Assembly (NCBI GenBank): GCA_040757065.1 | Contig: JBFLXR010000008.1 | Span: 59,405 to 123,404 of the forward strand | Length of the DNA stretch: 64,000 bases | Direction of reading: 5' to 3' | DNA from: JBFLXR01 sp040757065 | GTDB lineage: Bacteria; Pseudomonadota; Gammaproteobacteria; Burkholderiales; Gallionellaceae | Shown: positions 1-8,338 of the stretch, in pieces | How positions within the stretch are numbered: the first letter of the stretch is position 1 | Layout: the number at the start of each line of letters is the position of its first letter | Translations under genes and position numbers: made by a program | The notes under the pieces: generated by a model | The model's database searches: none | What the model was told of the DNA's origin: nothing | The model's input: the letters and a program-made list of their open reading frames with translations, nothing else

Positions 1-171
1 AGCCTTGAACTGCGCCAGCGCATCCGACTGCACCTTGGCCTTGGACACGATCTCGCGCACCAGGTCATCGCGCAGCAGGTCGATCTCGCGCACGGTGTCC
101 TTGGGCCACAGCGCGCCCTTGGCATCCTGCATGTATCCATCTGGGATGGGTTTGATTTCGGTATTACTCAC
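1..171 (-). CDS. DUF3164-like phage protein, N-terminal part (gene continues off the left edge)
   Basis: Reading leftward from a GTG at 171, the product begins with a short polar stretch and then a segment ending ALWPKDTVREIDLLRDDLVR, which resembles the start of DUF3164 proteins found in Mu-like phages. A good ribosome site (AAAGGAG) lies about six bases upstream. The start overlaps the 3' end of the preceding leftward gene, as expected for translational coupling in the early operon. Only 57 codons are visible. The family is common in transposable phages, but its biochemical role is unknown to me. Confidence 0.6.
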   Translation of the reverse strand, partial: MSNTEIKPIPDGYMQDAKGALWPKDTVREIDLLRDDLVREIVSKAKVQSDALAQFKA

Positions 172-718
172 GGCTTTCTCCTTTTGGTTTGGTCGATTTG
201 TTGAGGGCAGCCTTGACGGATTCAGGCATCGGGCTGCGTGGTTTGTCTTGCTGTACTACGGGTACGGGTTGATGAGCGGCGGTTCCTCCTACTGGCGTAT
301 GCCCTGCGCGGCGGGCTTCGGTTTGGGTCTCGGTGCGTGCTTCCGCCTTCTGGCTGTAGCCTTCTATGATGGACAGCAGATAGCCGTGGTTCTTGAGGGG
401 CAATGTCAGCCGGTCACGCTTGGCCAACATCTCTTCCATGCCCATGCGCCAGTAATCCTGTGGCGCGCTCCAGATACGACCGTGACGTTCGATCTTGGCT
501 TCATGGATCATCGGTAGCAGTTCGTTGATGAGTGTGGCCACACGGTCGAACGAAAGCTGACGCTGCGCCGGGCGGAACAGGCCGAGGTACTGCACCATGA
601 TCTTGCCGATGGGCGCTGGCATCGCCAGTGCGGCCATCACTGCCTCGCGCGCGCCCTCGTTACCGAGGAGCGCATCGAGACTGGACAGCGAGCCGCAGGC
701 CGGACAAGAGAGCTTCAT
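164..718 (-). CDS. early phage protein with N-terminal CPxCG zinc-ribbon half-site
   Basis: 184 residues. The N-terminus has a Cys-Pro-x-Cys-Gly motif at residues 5-9, which looks like half of a zinc-binding ribbon. A conserved-looking block around residues 40-75 (LFRPAQRQLS followed by a helix) is, in my memory, typical of a small early protein of BcepMu-type phages. The last ~60 residues are low-complexity and rich in Pro, Thr and charged residues, probably disordered. It lies in the leftward operon between two small genes and overlaps the next start. No enzymatic motif is visible, so a replication or transposition accessory role is only a guess from position. Confidence 0.6.
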   Translation of the reverse strand: MKLSCPACGSLSSLDALLGNEGAREAVMAALAMPAPIGKIMVQYLGLFRPAQRQLSFDRVATLINELLPMIHEAKIERHGRIWSAPQDYWRMGMEEMLAKRDRLTLPLKNHGYLLSIIEGYSQKAEARTETQTEARRAGHTPVGGTAAHQPVPVVQQDKPRSPMPESVKAALNKSTKPKGESRE

Positions 719-1017
719 CAGTGCGCCTTGCCTTTCCCTGCTGCAAACTGCTTGCGCTGATCGGACAGCTTGCGCAATTGCACCTCGATGGCGGCCTGGT
801 CGTTTTCGTCATAGGCATCAATCAGCGAGTACAGAAGTGACGACAGGTTGTTCGCCAGCCGATTCATCTCGGCCAGCTTGCTGCATACCTCGTGCATCGT
901 CATACCCTGATCCATCAGATAGTCTTGCAGGTAGTTGAGCTGCTGAATCAGCGCCTCCCGATCCAGCTTTTCTGGCGCGCACAGGGTCGGCATTTGAGTG
1001 ACAGTTACGCCGTTCAC
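718..1017 (-). CDS. small early phage protein, unknown function
   Basis: About 99 residues, mostly helical by composition, with no recognised motif. I chose the GTG at 1017 because GGAGGT stands five bases upstream and the GTG overlaps the TGA of the preceding gene. An ATG at 1032 would add five residues but lacks a ribosome site. The stop codon abuts the next leftward gene. It belongs to the early operon by spacing. Function unknown. Confidence 0.55.
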   Translation of the reverse strand: MNGVTVTQMPTLCAPEKLDREALIQQLNYLQDYLMDQGMTMHEVCSKLAEMNRLANNLSSLLYSLIDAYDENDQAAIEVQLRKLSDQRKQFAAGKGKAH

Positions 1018-1250
1018 ATCACACCTCCGCATGTGCGTCCGATAGCTGCCTGGCGTTGCAAGGGGACAGACGGTTTTGCTTGCGGCGCTGGCACAACGAT
1101 GCGCGGCTGCAATTCTGCGATGCGCTCCGCTTCGGCCAGACGTGCATCGCTGTCGAACTTGCCGACGATTGCATAGGCGGCGATCAGCCCCAGCAGTCCA
1201 GCGATGACTCGCCAGTTGCGGACTTTGATGTTGGGTTCGTGGATTTGCAT
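1014..1250 (-). CDS. small single-pass membrane protein of the early operon
   Basis: 78 residues. A hydrophobic segment near residues 16-30 (VIAGLLGLIAAYAIVG) should span the membrane once. The rest is soluble, with a Pro/Ala-rich stretch. The ATG at 1250 is preferred: GGAGG from the end of the MuB-like gene lies eight bases upstream, and the start follows that gene's TGA by two bases. It is tightly coupled to the transposition genes. I do not recognise a family. Confidence 0.55.
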   Translation of the reverse strand: MQIHEPNIKVRNWRVIAGLLGLIAAYAIVGKFDSDARLAEAERIAELQPRIVVPAPQAKPSVPLQRQAAIGRTCGGVM

Positions 1251-1252
1251 GA

Positions 1253-2410
1253 TCAAGCCTCCTTCACGGCATCGCCATCAACCTTGGGGAAGCCTTTGTC
1301 GGCGGCAAGGTTCATGCTGGCGATGAGCAGGTTGGATACGGCAAGCGGGTAAATCAGGCTGACCGAGCGTGCATCGCGGCTGCCGCGTTCGGTGGTGTTG
1401 AATGTCAGCTTGGCCCGGATTGCCTCGATGGCGGATTGCTCGACCACATCGGTCAGCGGCTTACCGGCGCGGTGAAACTTGAACTTGAGGTAATCCTCCA
1501 GCTGGCCATCCAGCGGGGCAAGTTCGACGATCTCGCAGCGCTGCACCACTTCGCGCACCTCATGGTTCTGTTCCGAGAGCTTCATGCGCAATTCGGTTTG
1601 TCCGATCAGCACGATGCCGAGCAGCTTCTTGAAGCCGTCCTCCAGCTCAAAGAAACGTTTAAGATGCTTGAGCGTGGCGGTAGGCAGGCCGTGCGCCTCT
1701 TCGATCACCAGCAGGTATTTCATACCGGCGCGTGTGCCGTCCTTGAGGACGCGATGCACTTGGCGGAAACGCGCCTCGCTGCTGCGCTTGACGCTTTCTA
1801 GCGGCGCGGCTGCGGCGATGATGGCCTCGGCGATCTGTACCGCCTTGAGCGTCTTGCCCTTGGCGTCGTTTTCTTCCATGCCCAGTACATAGGGTTCAAT
1901 CACCACGATCTGCTGGTTTTCACGGGCGATGCGGTCGATCAGATCCCGGCGCAGCGTGCTTTTACCTGCGCCGGATTCGCCCACCACGGCGACGAAGCCA
2001 CCATGCCGCGCGGTGTTCCACAGCGTTTCACGCACATAGCGCAGGTCGTCGGACAGGAACACATCCTCGTGCGACTGAAGATCATCGGCAAATGGGTCGC
2101 GGAACAAGCCGAATTGCTTGCGGGTGGCTGGTGTTAACGTCTGCTTGCGTAGTAACATGGTTTCCTCCTGTGGTTTCTGGGGGTGCTGCTCAACTGCATC
2201 AAAAGCACGGCGGCATACTTGGCGGTCTGCGCCGTGCAGCTCTAAAAACTCCAGGATTCCCGACCGGACGGTTTCTCCGTCCGGTTTTTTCGGGAACAGC
2301 CTGTGATTGCAAATCTGCGCTACAGTCGCTGGCGAGACATTCAAGTGCTGCGCCAGATCACGCTGGGTCTTGCCGATTTCTTCCAGTATCTGTTTCAACA
2401 TCAACATCAC
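1253..2410 (-). CDS. MuB-like transposition ATPase (AAA)
   Basis: 385 residues. The N-terminus carries a helix-turn-helix (about residues 8-40, with TQRDLAQHLNVSPATVAQI) like that of MuB. The ATPase domain follows, with Walker A GESGAGKS at residues 144-151 and a Walker B-type strand ending VIEEAHG. In Mu, the B protein binds target DNA, confers target immunity and activates the transposase. The same role is inferred here because the gene directly follows the transposase with an ATGA overlap. The domain order and length fit phage B proteins. It may equally be described as an ExeA-like ATPase fold, but the context settles it. Confidence 0.9.
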   Translation of the reverse strand: MMLMLKQILEEIGKTQRDLAQHLNVSPATVAQICNHRLFPKKPDGETVRSGILEFLELHGADRQVCRRAFDAVEQHPQKPQEETMLLRKQTLTPATRKQFGLFRDPFADDLQSHEDVFLSDDLRYVRETLWNTARHGGFVAVVGESGAGKSTLRRDLIDRIARENQQIVVIEPYVLGMEENDAKGKTLKAVQIAEAIIAAAAPLESVKRSSEARFRQVHRVLKDGTRAGMKYLLVIEEAHGLPTATLKHLKRFFELEDGFKKLLGIVLIGQTELRMKLSEQNHEVREVVQRCEIVELAPLDGQLEDYLKFKFHRAGKPLTDVVEQSAIEAIRAKLTFNTTERGSRDARSVSLIYPLAVSNLLIASMNLAADKGFPKVDGDAVKEA

Positions 2411-4212
2411 TTCACTCCTCCTACGACAACCAGCGGTGCTTGCTCCCCGCGCAGCAAACGCGTCTTGAGGGCCTCCACCTCGCCGGATGGGATGCGCTTA
2501 TCGGGATAACGCTGAAGCACCACGGCGGCAAATTCCTTCTTCCAGTCGCTGCCCATGCTGCGTGAAAATTCGACCAGGGACAGTGGCGGGAACTCGGTGC
2601 GGCTGGCGCGGGCGGCGACGATTTGGTCGGTTTCGAGCGGGGTGGCATTGGGCAGCAGGCGTTGCGGCAACTCTTCCTTGCCCAGCTGAGAATGAGCCAC
2701 CAGCCCCTTGCCATCGTTGAGGTGGGCAAATGGACGCTGCTGCTTGGCTCGGGCTACCTCAGCGCTTTCGCGAGTGGCCTCCGCACCGTAGGCAGCCTGC
2801 GCCAGCCGTTTCTCGGTGGCCTCGTCGAAAGTGGCGGCGGCGCGTCCGTAGCTGCCGACCATTTGCGCATTGAGATCGCGGCCAAAATCGTCAAACTCGG
2901 TGACGGCTGGCACTTCCACCAGCAGTGGGTCGCCGCCGATGCGCGCCATCTCAATACGCACTGCGCCGCCCTTCAGCAGCAATGGCCACACTTTCACGGA
3001 TACGCCGTTGCCTAGGAATTCAGCCCACGGGCTGAGGTCGTATTGATGCGACCGCCCAAGCTCTGGGTGAACGAAGCTTATACGCAGGTTGCGCACTTGG
3101 CGGCTTTGCTCTGCGCCGTGCATGAAATACGCGCACACCTTGCGTTCCGGCATGGCCACCAGCGCGCCGGGATGGCGCAGAATCAACTGCCAGAGATCGT
3201 CGCGCACATGCAGTTCACCGGATGCACGCTTGACGCGGCATTCGACGTGCGGGATGGCATTGGCATTGTGGTCGCGTACCCAGTTGGCGGCGGCGGCATT
3301 GAGCTGCTCCACTGTCTCCACCGGCTCAAAGCGCAACCGGCTCTCAAAATGAGTCTCGACCAGGTTGTTGGCTTGTTCAACGCCACCCTTTGCCCAGGCG
3401 TGCCCGGCACCGTGCGTCTGATGATCCACGCCAAGCGCATCCAGCAGATTCTTGATGGCAGTGCTGGTGTTGGCGCTGCCCTTGTCCCACAGCAGCATTT
3501 TGGGGATGCCGTGCGACACGCGGCCTTCTTGCTTGCCCCATGTCCACAACAGGAACTCGAACAAGCTGTGCTGGTTTTCGCCTGCGGCCTCGAAGTAGCG
3601 CACATCCACGCTGCTGGAAGCATGGTCATAGCGCACATAACGCCATACCTTGAGCTGCACCTTTGCGAAGTTCTCCAGCTTGTTCTTGTAGAACTCCTCT
3701 TCACGCATCACGCGCTGCTTGCCGCCCATGTAGTAGACCAGGCACAGCGACGGGTCGATCTGGTGCATCTGGTTGGGGTGCTCGGTACGCAACTGGATGG
3801 TGTTGCGCGCCGCCATCACCGTGGCTACATCCATGCGCTGCTCACGCATGATCGCGTTCACGCGGCTTTTGCTGACATTGACCTCCAGACCGTTCACATG
3901 GGCTATGTTCATCGCCACCTGTGTTGGCAGCGTTTCCTTGCCGTTGCCGCGTACCGCTTCACGCTTGGCAGCGGCGATCACTTCCAGCGTTTCTGTTGGC
4001 AGGCGTGTGCTGCCCGCATCCGCACGTTTTTTGCGCCCGCTTGAATAACCCGCATGAGATTTGAGCCACAGATAAACCGTATTGGCCTGCTTGCCAATGC
4101 GGCTGGCGAACTCTTCCACCAGCGCGCGCTGGCTGCCGTGCGGCGCAGCATTCAGCGCATCGCGCAGCGTGAAAAGCTGCTGGAGCATATCGGGGGAAAG
4201 TTGCGCGGCCAT
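2407..4212 (-). CDS. MuA-type DDE transposase
   Basis: About 601 residues. It has an rve-type catalytic core: candidate acidic residues are D153 (in HQIDPS), D243 (in LLWDKG) and E279 (in GGVEQANN), giving a D-x35-E spacing between the last two. The N-terminal ~100 residues look like a DNA-binding region and the C-terminal part like the MuA beta-barrel and MuB-contact tail. I chose the second ATG (4212) because AAGGAA lies six bases upstream, whereas it directly abuts the first ATG (4218). The enzyme should join phage ends to target DNA and make short target duplications. The gene appears intact, so the element may still be able to move in trans. Confidence 0.92.
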   Translation of the reverse strand: MAAQLSPDMLQQLFTLRDALNAAPHGSQRALVEEFASRIGKQANTVYLWLKSHAGYSSGRKKRADAGSTRLPTETLEVIAAAKREAVRGNGKETLPTQVAMNIAHVNGLEVNVSKSRVNAIMREQRMDVATVMAARNTIQLRTEHPNQMHQIDPSLCLVYYMGGKQRVMREEEFYKNKLENFAKVQLKVWRYVRYDHASSSVDVRYFEAAGENQHSLFEFLLWTWGKQEGRVSHGIPKMLLWDKGSANTSTAIKNLLDALGVDHQTHGAGHAWAKGGVEQANNLVETHFESRLRFEPVETVEQLNAAAANWVRDHNANAIPHVECRVKRASGELHVRDDLWQLILRHPGALVAMPERKVCAYFMHGAEQSRQVRNLRISFVHPELGRSHQYDLSPWAEFLGNGVSVKVWPLLLKGGAVRIEMARIGGDPLLVEVPAVTEFDDFGRDLNAQMVGSYGRAAATFDEATEKRLAQAAYGAEATRESAEVARAKQQRPFAHLNDGKGLVAHSQLGKEELPQRLLPNATPLETDQIVAARASRTEFPPLSLVEFSRSMGSDWKKEFAAVVLQRYPDKRIPSGEVEALKTRLLRGEQAPLVVVGGVK

Positions 4213-4222
4213 GTCCATTTCC

Positions 4223-5134
4223 TTAGTCGATCAGCGCGCCCAGCGTCACATCAAACTTGTGACGGACTCCGGTGACAATCTCTTCCGCGCGCTGTATCGC
4301 CTCGGCCAGTTCGCGCCCGATCTGCTCGCGTGCGGCAGCGAGCGCGGCCTCCGCACCCGGCTCGGCCTGTTGCTCCATGACTTTTTCGCGGATCACGTCG
4401 AGAGCGGCCACCGACTCGATGAAGGTGTTGCGGTGTGCGGCGACGTGGGCATTCAGGCTACGCATCGCCTCGGCCCATTCCGCTTGTGGATCGATCTGTT
4501 TGCCAGCAATCTGCTTTTGCAGCTTGGTGATGGTTTTCTGGTTATCTTCCAGTACGCGGTCATTGGCGGCAGCGTCGGCCTTGGCTTCACGTAATGCGGC
4601 GCGCAGTTCCTTCACCGACATGGTGGCTATCTTGTCCAGGTGCAGGTCGCCGGTCTGACCGGTCAATTCCAGCTCTTCAATCTGCTCGTCATCCAGCACC
4701 AGCATCTCGAACAGCTTGGTTTGACTTCCGACTGCTTTCAAAAGCGGTGTTGACGCCGCATTTGAAAACTTGATTGCCGATGCCATGAATCGCTGCGCAA
4801 GGCGCGGCTCAACCCCAAGCACATCCAGCCGCGCCACAAAATTGCCATGCCCGCAGGCAGCCTTCAGCACCGCGAGGCCGCGCCCGACTTCAAGACATGC
4901 CTCAACGCTTCGGCGCATGTTGGCGCTGATGTCGCGCTGGATCAGGTCGGGATCAGTGCAATCGGCAGGCAGTTGATAGCCGATCTGGGCAGCCACGGCG
5001 CGCACGTTGGCGTCGATCTGGGCGACGAGTTCACCCCCTGCGCTGATGGTTTCAGCAGCGCGAGTGATTCCGGGCGTTTGTTCCGCTGTCAGCTCGTGCG
5101 ATTCGACGACTGAGGTTGATTTGCTGCGTGCCAT
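4223..5134 (-). CDS. early phage protein with long coiled coil (DUF3102-like?)
   Basis: 303 residues. The middle (about residues 70-140) contains a helical segment reminiscent of DUF3102/ParB-like phage proteins (EVGRGLAVLKAACGHGNF). From about residue 170 onward the sequence has heptad-like charged helices typical of a coiled coil. It lies immediately upstream of the transposase in the leftward operon, with a ribosome site for the transposase just after its stop. No catalytic motif is visible. A DNA-binding or replication-accessory role would fit its place, but I cannot assign one. Confidence 0.55.
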   Translation of the reverse strand: MARSKSTSVVESHELTAEQTPGITRAAETISAGGELVAQIDANVRAVAAQIGYQLPADCTDPDLIQRDISANMRRSVEACLEVGRGLAVLKAACGHGNFVARLDVLGVEPRLAQRFMASAIKFSNAASTPLLKAVGSQTKLFEMLVLDDEQIEELELTGQTGDLHLDKIATMSVKELRAALREAKADAAANDRVLEDNQKTITKLQKQIAGKQIDPQAEWAEAMRSLNAHVAAHRNTFIESVAALDVIREKVMEQQAEPGAEAALAAAREQIGRELAEAIQRAEEIVTGVRHKFDVTLGALID

Positions 5135-5144
5135 ATTTGCTCCC

Positions 5145-5450
5145 TTATGCGGTGGTTAAAAGACGGTTGCGGATTTCATTGATGCGGCGCTCTTCAGCAT
5201 CGACGCTTTGCATGACCTGCAAAGCCTTGCGGGCGACCGACACCGAAATGCGGATGCGGTCAGTGGCCGGGATGCGCTCGGCGTAGCCAGCTTCTTCCAG
5301 CGTCTTGACGTAGACAGTGATTGAGCTGGCCGACAGACCCGTGGCCTTGGCCAAGTCGCCCGGCGTGTAGCCATTGGCAAAATTGCGCCACAGCACGTCC
5401 AGCACGGTGAACAGCTTGGTTGCAGATTGATTGGGTTTCGTCGCCATCAT
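5145..5450 (-). CDS. winged-helix DNA-binding protein (IclR/MarR-like HTH)
   Basis: 101 residues. The segment from residue ~14 to 70 reads as a winged helix (FTVLDVLWRNFANGYTPGDL, then a recognition helix ending in TVYVKTLEEAGY). The ATG at 5450 overlaps the TAA of the preceding gene as TAATG, with GAGGAG just upstream, so the two are translationally coupled. It probably regulates early or late phage transcription. Target unknown. Confidence 0.65.
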   Translation of the reverse strand: MMATKPNQSATKLFTVLDVLWRNFANGYTPGDLAKATGLSASSITVYVKTLEEAGYAERIPATDRIRISVSVARKALQVMQSVDAEERRINEIRNRLLTTA

Positions 5451-5926
5451 TACTCCTCTGAAAATGCAAACTCGGGTTGCAGGTGTTTTTCCACGTTGAT
5501 CTTGTGCCAGGCCAGCCCCTGCATGCCTTGCTGGATCGCGGCAAGCGCCGTGGCTGCATCTGACTTGCCGCCATAGAACTGAATTAGCTGGCCGACTGCG
5601 GTATGGAGCAGTTCTTGCAGGTCTTGCATGTCGGCGGCATCGGCGCTGCGGCCAGATGGGACTGCGATCAAAAGATTGCCGGTGCTGGCCGCCAGCCAGC
5701 GAGTGGCGAAGTTGATGCCGCACACGGACTCATAGGGCGGGATCATGTTGATGGGGAAGCGGCCATTCTGTAGCCACTTGTACAGTGTCCAGTGGTCGGC
5801 CAGCCCCATGCGTGCGGCGATCTGCTCCACCGAAAGGTGATGCCGCTCTAGCGCATGGTCTTTGCACAGTTCCAGCGCCTGGCGCAGGCTGGTTGGGTGT
5901 ACCCGTTTCCAATTGCGACGGCTCAT
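5450..5926 (-). CDS. CII/CP76-like phage regulatory protein
   Basis: 158 residues, first gene of the leftward early operon. The N-terminal ~60 residues hold a helix-turn-helix (LSVEQIAARMGLADHWTLYK) and the middle has the NFATRWLA segment that I associate with phage regulatory proteins of the CII/CP76 group. The C-terminal part is helical. As the first gene after the divergent control region, it is a good candidate for an early activator or DNA-packaging/replication switch protein. Family placement comes from recall and was not tested by a search. Confidence 0.55.
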   Translation of the reverse strand: MSRRNWKRVHPTSLRQALELCKDHALERHHLSVEQIAARMGLADHWTLYKWLQNGRFPINMIPPYESVCGINFATRWLAASTGNLLIAVPSGRSADAADMQDLQELLHTAVGQLIQFYGGKSDAATALAAIQQGMQGLAWHKINVEKHLQPEFAFSEE

Positions 5927-6002
5927 TGGAACACCTCATGCCCAGATGCTTGCGTCCAAATCCAAACAAATGACCGCTTGGAATAAGTAAAAGTGTTTTT
6001 TA

Positions 6003-6022
6003 TTGCGTAAAATGCACCGCAA
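6003..6022. promoter_or_regulatory. inverted repeat in the divergent region upstream of the early operon
   Basis: TTGCG, ten bases, CGCAA. It lies in the 120-bp gap between the leftward CII-like gene (start 5926) and the rightward small gene (start 6047), in an AT-rich stretch suited to promoters. It could be an operator for the prophage repressor or for the early regulator. No copy of the 6721-6732 palindrome occurs here, so two different regulators may be involved. Short repeats like this also arise by chance. Confidence 0.3.
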
Positions 6023-6046
6023 GTAACAAATAACGTGGAAGCAGAT

Positions 6047-6283
6047 ATGAACGACACTCTCGGCAAGCTGGCGCGCAACATGAATATGGCCTTCGATAAT
6101 TTGTGTGTTGTTAACATCGTTGTCGAATCTCTCATTCACTCAATGTCGCCGGATCAGGCTAGGCGGTTTGTTCGGAAGCTCGACTCGTTCCTGGTAAATC
6201 CGGAGGAAATCGATTCGCTTTCAGAAGAGCATTCAAGGCAGTTGCACCAGTGGCGCGAAGAGGCGGACAAACTGGCGAGCTGA
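6047..6283 (+). CDS. small prophage protein, unknown
   Basis: 78 residues, acidic and helical, without a recognised motif. The ATG at 6047 is preferred over a GTG at 6035 because GGAAG stands five to six bases upstream. It lies alone in the regulatory region between the early operon and the repressor, on the strand opposite its neighbours, which is a common place for small accessory or anti-host genes. The following 6284-6418 holds no gene that I can support. Confidence 0.45.
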   Translation: MNDTLGKLARNMNMAFDNLCVVNIVVESLIHSMSPDQARRFVRKLDSFLVNPEEIDSLSEEHSRQLHQWREEADKLAS

Positions 6284-6418
6284 TCCGGCTTGAAATGGCG
6301 TAGCGGCTGTTCATGAGGGATTTTCCGTAGGCGCAGATCGGCGCTTTGCGCAGCGAGTCCGCGATGATCCCAAGGGAAAGCTGGACGCGGTAGAGCGGGA
6401 TGGCATGCATGTCAGCTC

Positions 6419-6649
6419 CTAAGCAGCAAGGCTGGCACGTGGGTCGAAGTCGCGCGCGGTGGTGACCACGCCTTCTTTCAGCCCAAGGCGGACAGCAATT
6501 TGATGGCTCTGGCCACGGATGGCTTTTTTGCGGCCTGCCAACACCTCGAATACGAGGTTGGTGTTAAACCCGTTGGCAGTCGCCCAGCCCGCGATTGATA
6601 TGCCGTTTCGCTGAAACTCGGCGCGGATTTCTTCGGGTGTACGTGTCAT
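6419..6649 (-). CDS. small helix-turn-helix phage DNA-binding protein (Ner/Cro-like role)
   Basis: 76 residues. ISIAGWATANGFNTNLVFEV reads as a helix-turn-helix of the kind found in short phage DNA-binding proteins. The ATG at 6649 has GGAGC upstream. An in-frame start at 6742 would run through the operator region and lacks a ribosome site. It is divergent from the S24 repressor gene across a 100-bp control region, the expected layout for a lysogeny switch: repressor on one side, Ner or Cro analogue on the other. The role is inferred from size, fold and position. Confidence 0.65.
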   Translation of the reverse strand: MTRTPEEIRAEFQRNGISIAGWATANGFNTNLVFEVLAGRKKAIRGQSHQIAVRLGLKEGVVTTARDFDPRASLAA

Positions 6650-6720
6650 GGCGTGCTCCGTTTGGTGGTTTCTAAAACGCATTAGTGTCGCGTTTGTGTT
6701 GGTTGATGTGCGGATTATGA

Positions 6721-6732
6721 GAACTTTAGTTC
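6721..6732. promoter_or_regulatory. candidate repressor operator
   Basis: Perfect palindrome GAACT-TT-AGTTC. It ends nine bases before the AAGGGG ribosome site of the repressor gene and lies between the two divergent switch genes. Its position suits autoregulation of the repressor and control of the leftward HTH gene. I did not find a second obvious copy, so the assignment is tentative. Confidence 0.4.
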
Positions 6733-6751
6733 TACATGTCAAGGGGTGTAT

Positions 6752-7429
6752 ATGAACAATGATTCTATTTTCGGAGAAAGGCTAAAAGCCGAGCGGAAAC
6801 GTTTGAAATTAAGCCAATCCACAGCAGGTGAGCTGGCTGGCGTTAGCCGAGAAATGTGGTACAAGTATGAAAAAGGGGCGATGCCAGGCGGTGATGTCAT
6901 GCTTGCCATTGAGCGCGCCGGCTTCAATATGGAATATTTGTTCACATCAAAAGAAAATAGTGAACCAAAGATAGATTCGGCGAAATCTTCTCTTACAGTA
7001 GCTGCCCCAGAAGGATTCATCCTTGTGCCGCACTACGAAGTGCATGCCAGCGCGGGGAATGGCGCACTTGTCCACTCTGAACAGATCGTCGATTACCTAG
7101 CATTCAAAGATGACTGGGTACGCAACACGCTAGGTGTGCCACAAAAAGAATTGGCACTCATCAGCGTCAAGGGCGACAGCATGGAGCCCACGCTGTCGAA
7201 TGAAGACTTGATCTTGATCGACATGCGCAAAAGCCGCGTGGAAGACAACGCCATCTATGTGCTGCAGCTAGACGGCACGCTGCTGGTAAAACGCATCCAG
7301 CGCAAACTGGATGGCTCGCTGCACGTGATGAGCGATAACGCTCGCTATCAACCTGAAATCGTCAATGCGGATCGTTCTGGTGATTTGCATGTGCTAGGGC
7401 GGGTGGTTTGGTCTGGCCGAAGGATGTGA
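6752..7429 (+). CDS. phage repressor, HTH plus S24 (LexA-like) peptidase domain
   Basis: 225 residues from the ATG at 6752, which has AAGGGG five bases upstream. Residues ~5-60 form an XRE-type helix-turn-helix (LKLSQSTAGELAGVSREMWY). The C-terminal half is an S24 domain with Ser143 (VKGDSMEPTL) and Lys180 (GTLLVKRIQ) as the predicted Ser-Lys dyad. An ASAGNG segment marks the start of the domain. It should maintain lysogeny and may lose function upon RecA-dependent self-cleavage or by an Ner-like antagonist. The gene looks intact although the prophage is not. Confidence 0.88.
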   Translation: MNNDSIFGERLKAERKRLKLSQSTAGELAGVSREMWYKYEKGAMPGGDVMLAIERAGFNMEYLFTSKENSEPKIDSAKSSLTVAAPEGFILVPHYEVHASAGNGALVHSEQIVDYLAFKDDWVRNTLGVPQKELALISVKGDSMEPTLSNEDLILIDMRKSRVEDNAIYVLQLDGTLLVKRIQRKLDGSLHVMSDNARYQPEIVNADRSGDLHVLGRVVWSGRRM

Positions 7430-7431
7430 AC

Positions 7432-7926
7432 ATGAGATTACTCACCAGTCTATTTTCGAAGAAACAACCCCTCACTCTGCTTGCGGCAGTGATGATTGCT
7501 GCGCTTATCGGTTGCGATAGTCCAACAGCGAAACCCTCCAATACAATTCGACTATTGGCGGGCAAGATTGCGTTAAATAATGACGGGAAGCCAATCACCC
7601 CATGGGCTTCGAGTGATTTTAAAAGCGCAATTTCAGAAACCGCACATTTAGCCGGGCATGCCGTTGCGGTATATCGTGAGAATCCCAATAACCCGGAGAA
7701 ATTTTCAGGCGATCCAGTTTTAGTCGCAACCTCAGAAGCAGAGCAAACATTTCTCATTCAAAGCAACAACGACGAGAGATACACCCCCTGTTTGGACGCA
7801 TTGAGGGATAAAGAAGGCGTGAGAGGACTAGTCGAAAGAGGTGGCCCAGGGTATCCAATAGGAATGCAAAACTATCTGGCTCGGATGGTTAGCCATGCAG
7901 AATCCTGTCAAAAAGTCGGACTGTAA
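7432..7926 (+). CDS. predicted lipoprotein carried by the prophage
   Basis: 164 residues. The N-terminus has positively charged residues, a hydrophobic stretch (LTLLAAVMIAALIGC) and a lipobox ending in Cys28, so it should be exported and lipidated. The mature part has two further cysteines and no domain that I recognise. It starts two bases after the repressor stop and may be co-transcribed with it in the lysogen. That makes it a candidate lysogenic-conversion or superinfection-exclusion gene, by position only. Its base composition is slightly more AT-rich than the late genes. Confidence 0.6.
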   Translation: MRLLTSLFSKKQPLTLLAAVMIAALIGCDSPTAKPSNTIRLLAGKIALNNDGKPITPWASSDFKSAISETAHLAGHAVAVYRENPNNPEKFSGDPVLVATSEAEQTFLIQSNNDERYTPCLDALRDKEGVRGLVERGGPGYPIGMQNYLARMVSHAESCQKVGL

Positions 7927-7947
7927 TAATCAAGCCATATCTGGACT

Positions 7948-8238
7948 ATGCTGAAACAGATAGTTGGACTTGCTGTTTTTATATTGCTGATGCCAGATGC
8001 GGATGCACGGTCAAGCGCTGAAGTTCGGGCATTCAAGCGAGGGCATCCATGTCCCGCAACACATAGCATTCACGGCAAGTGCCCTGGATATGTGGTGGAT
8101 CACGTCATTCCCTTATGTGCAGGCGGCGCTGATAAACCGAGCAACATGCAGTGGCAGGAAAAGGCCGCCTCAAAAGTAAAAGACAAGGAAGAGTGGCGTA
8201 CCTGTCGCGAACTAAAAAAGATCGCCAAACCGTCATAG
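7948..8238 (+). CDS. secreted HNH-type nuclease-like protein
   Basis: 96 residues. A signal peptide is likely at residues 1-20 (QIVGLAVFILLMPDADA). The mature part has a Cys-containing region, then YVVDHVIPLCAGGADKPSNM, where the VDHVIPL and downstream Asn match the HNH nuclease pattern of small phage-encoded proteins. An exported HNH protein in a temperate phage could act on incoming or extracellular DNA. Activity is not demonstrated by sequence alone. A strong terminator follows 17 bases after the stop, closing the repressor-lipoprotein-HNH unit. Confidence 0.65.
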   Translation: MLKQIVGLAVFILLMPDADARSSAEVRAFKRGHPCPATHSIHGKCPGYVVDHVIPLCAGGADKPSNMQWQEKAASKVKDKEEWRTCRELKKIAKPS

Positions 8239-8254
8239 CCGAATCTAAATAAAC

Positions 8255-8279
8255 GCCCCTCTCCATGAGGGGCTTTTTT
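8255..8279 (+). terminator. rho-independent terminator after the lysogenic unit
   Basis: GCCCCTC, five-base loop TCCAT, GAGGGGC, followed by six T. It separates the repressor-lipoprotein-HNH transcript from the late lysis genes. Confidence 0.92.
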
Positions 8280-8338
8280 CATCCAGCGGAATCCCTTCCG
8301 CCTTAACCATCCACATGCACGCGCGTACTCTGCGCGGC

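Noticed and set aside
3043..4044. Long rightward frame (333 codons) opposite the transposase gene
   Set aside because: Antisense shadow of a well-supported DDE transposase; no family features and no ribosome site in context.
6159..6410. Leftward 83-codon frame beginning MHAIPLYRVQL, which recalls the start of RadC/JAB-like phage proteins
   Set aside because: The JAB metal motif is absent, the frame overlaps the better-supported gene at 6047-6283, and the rest looks like antisense sequence. It may be a degenerate remnant at most.
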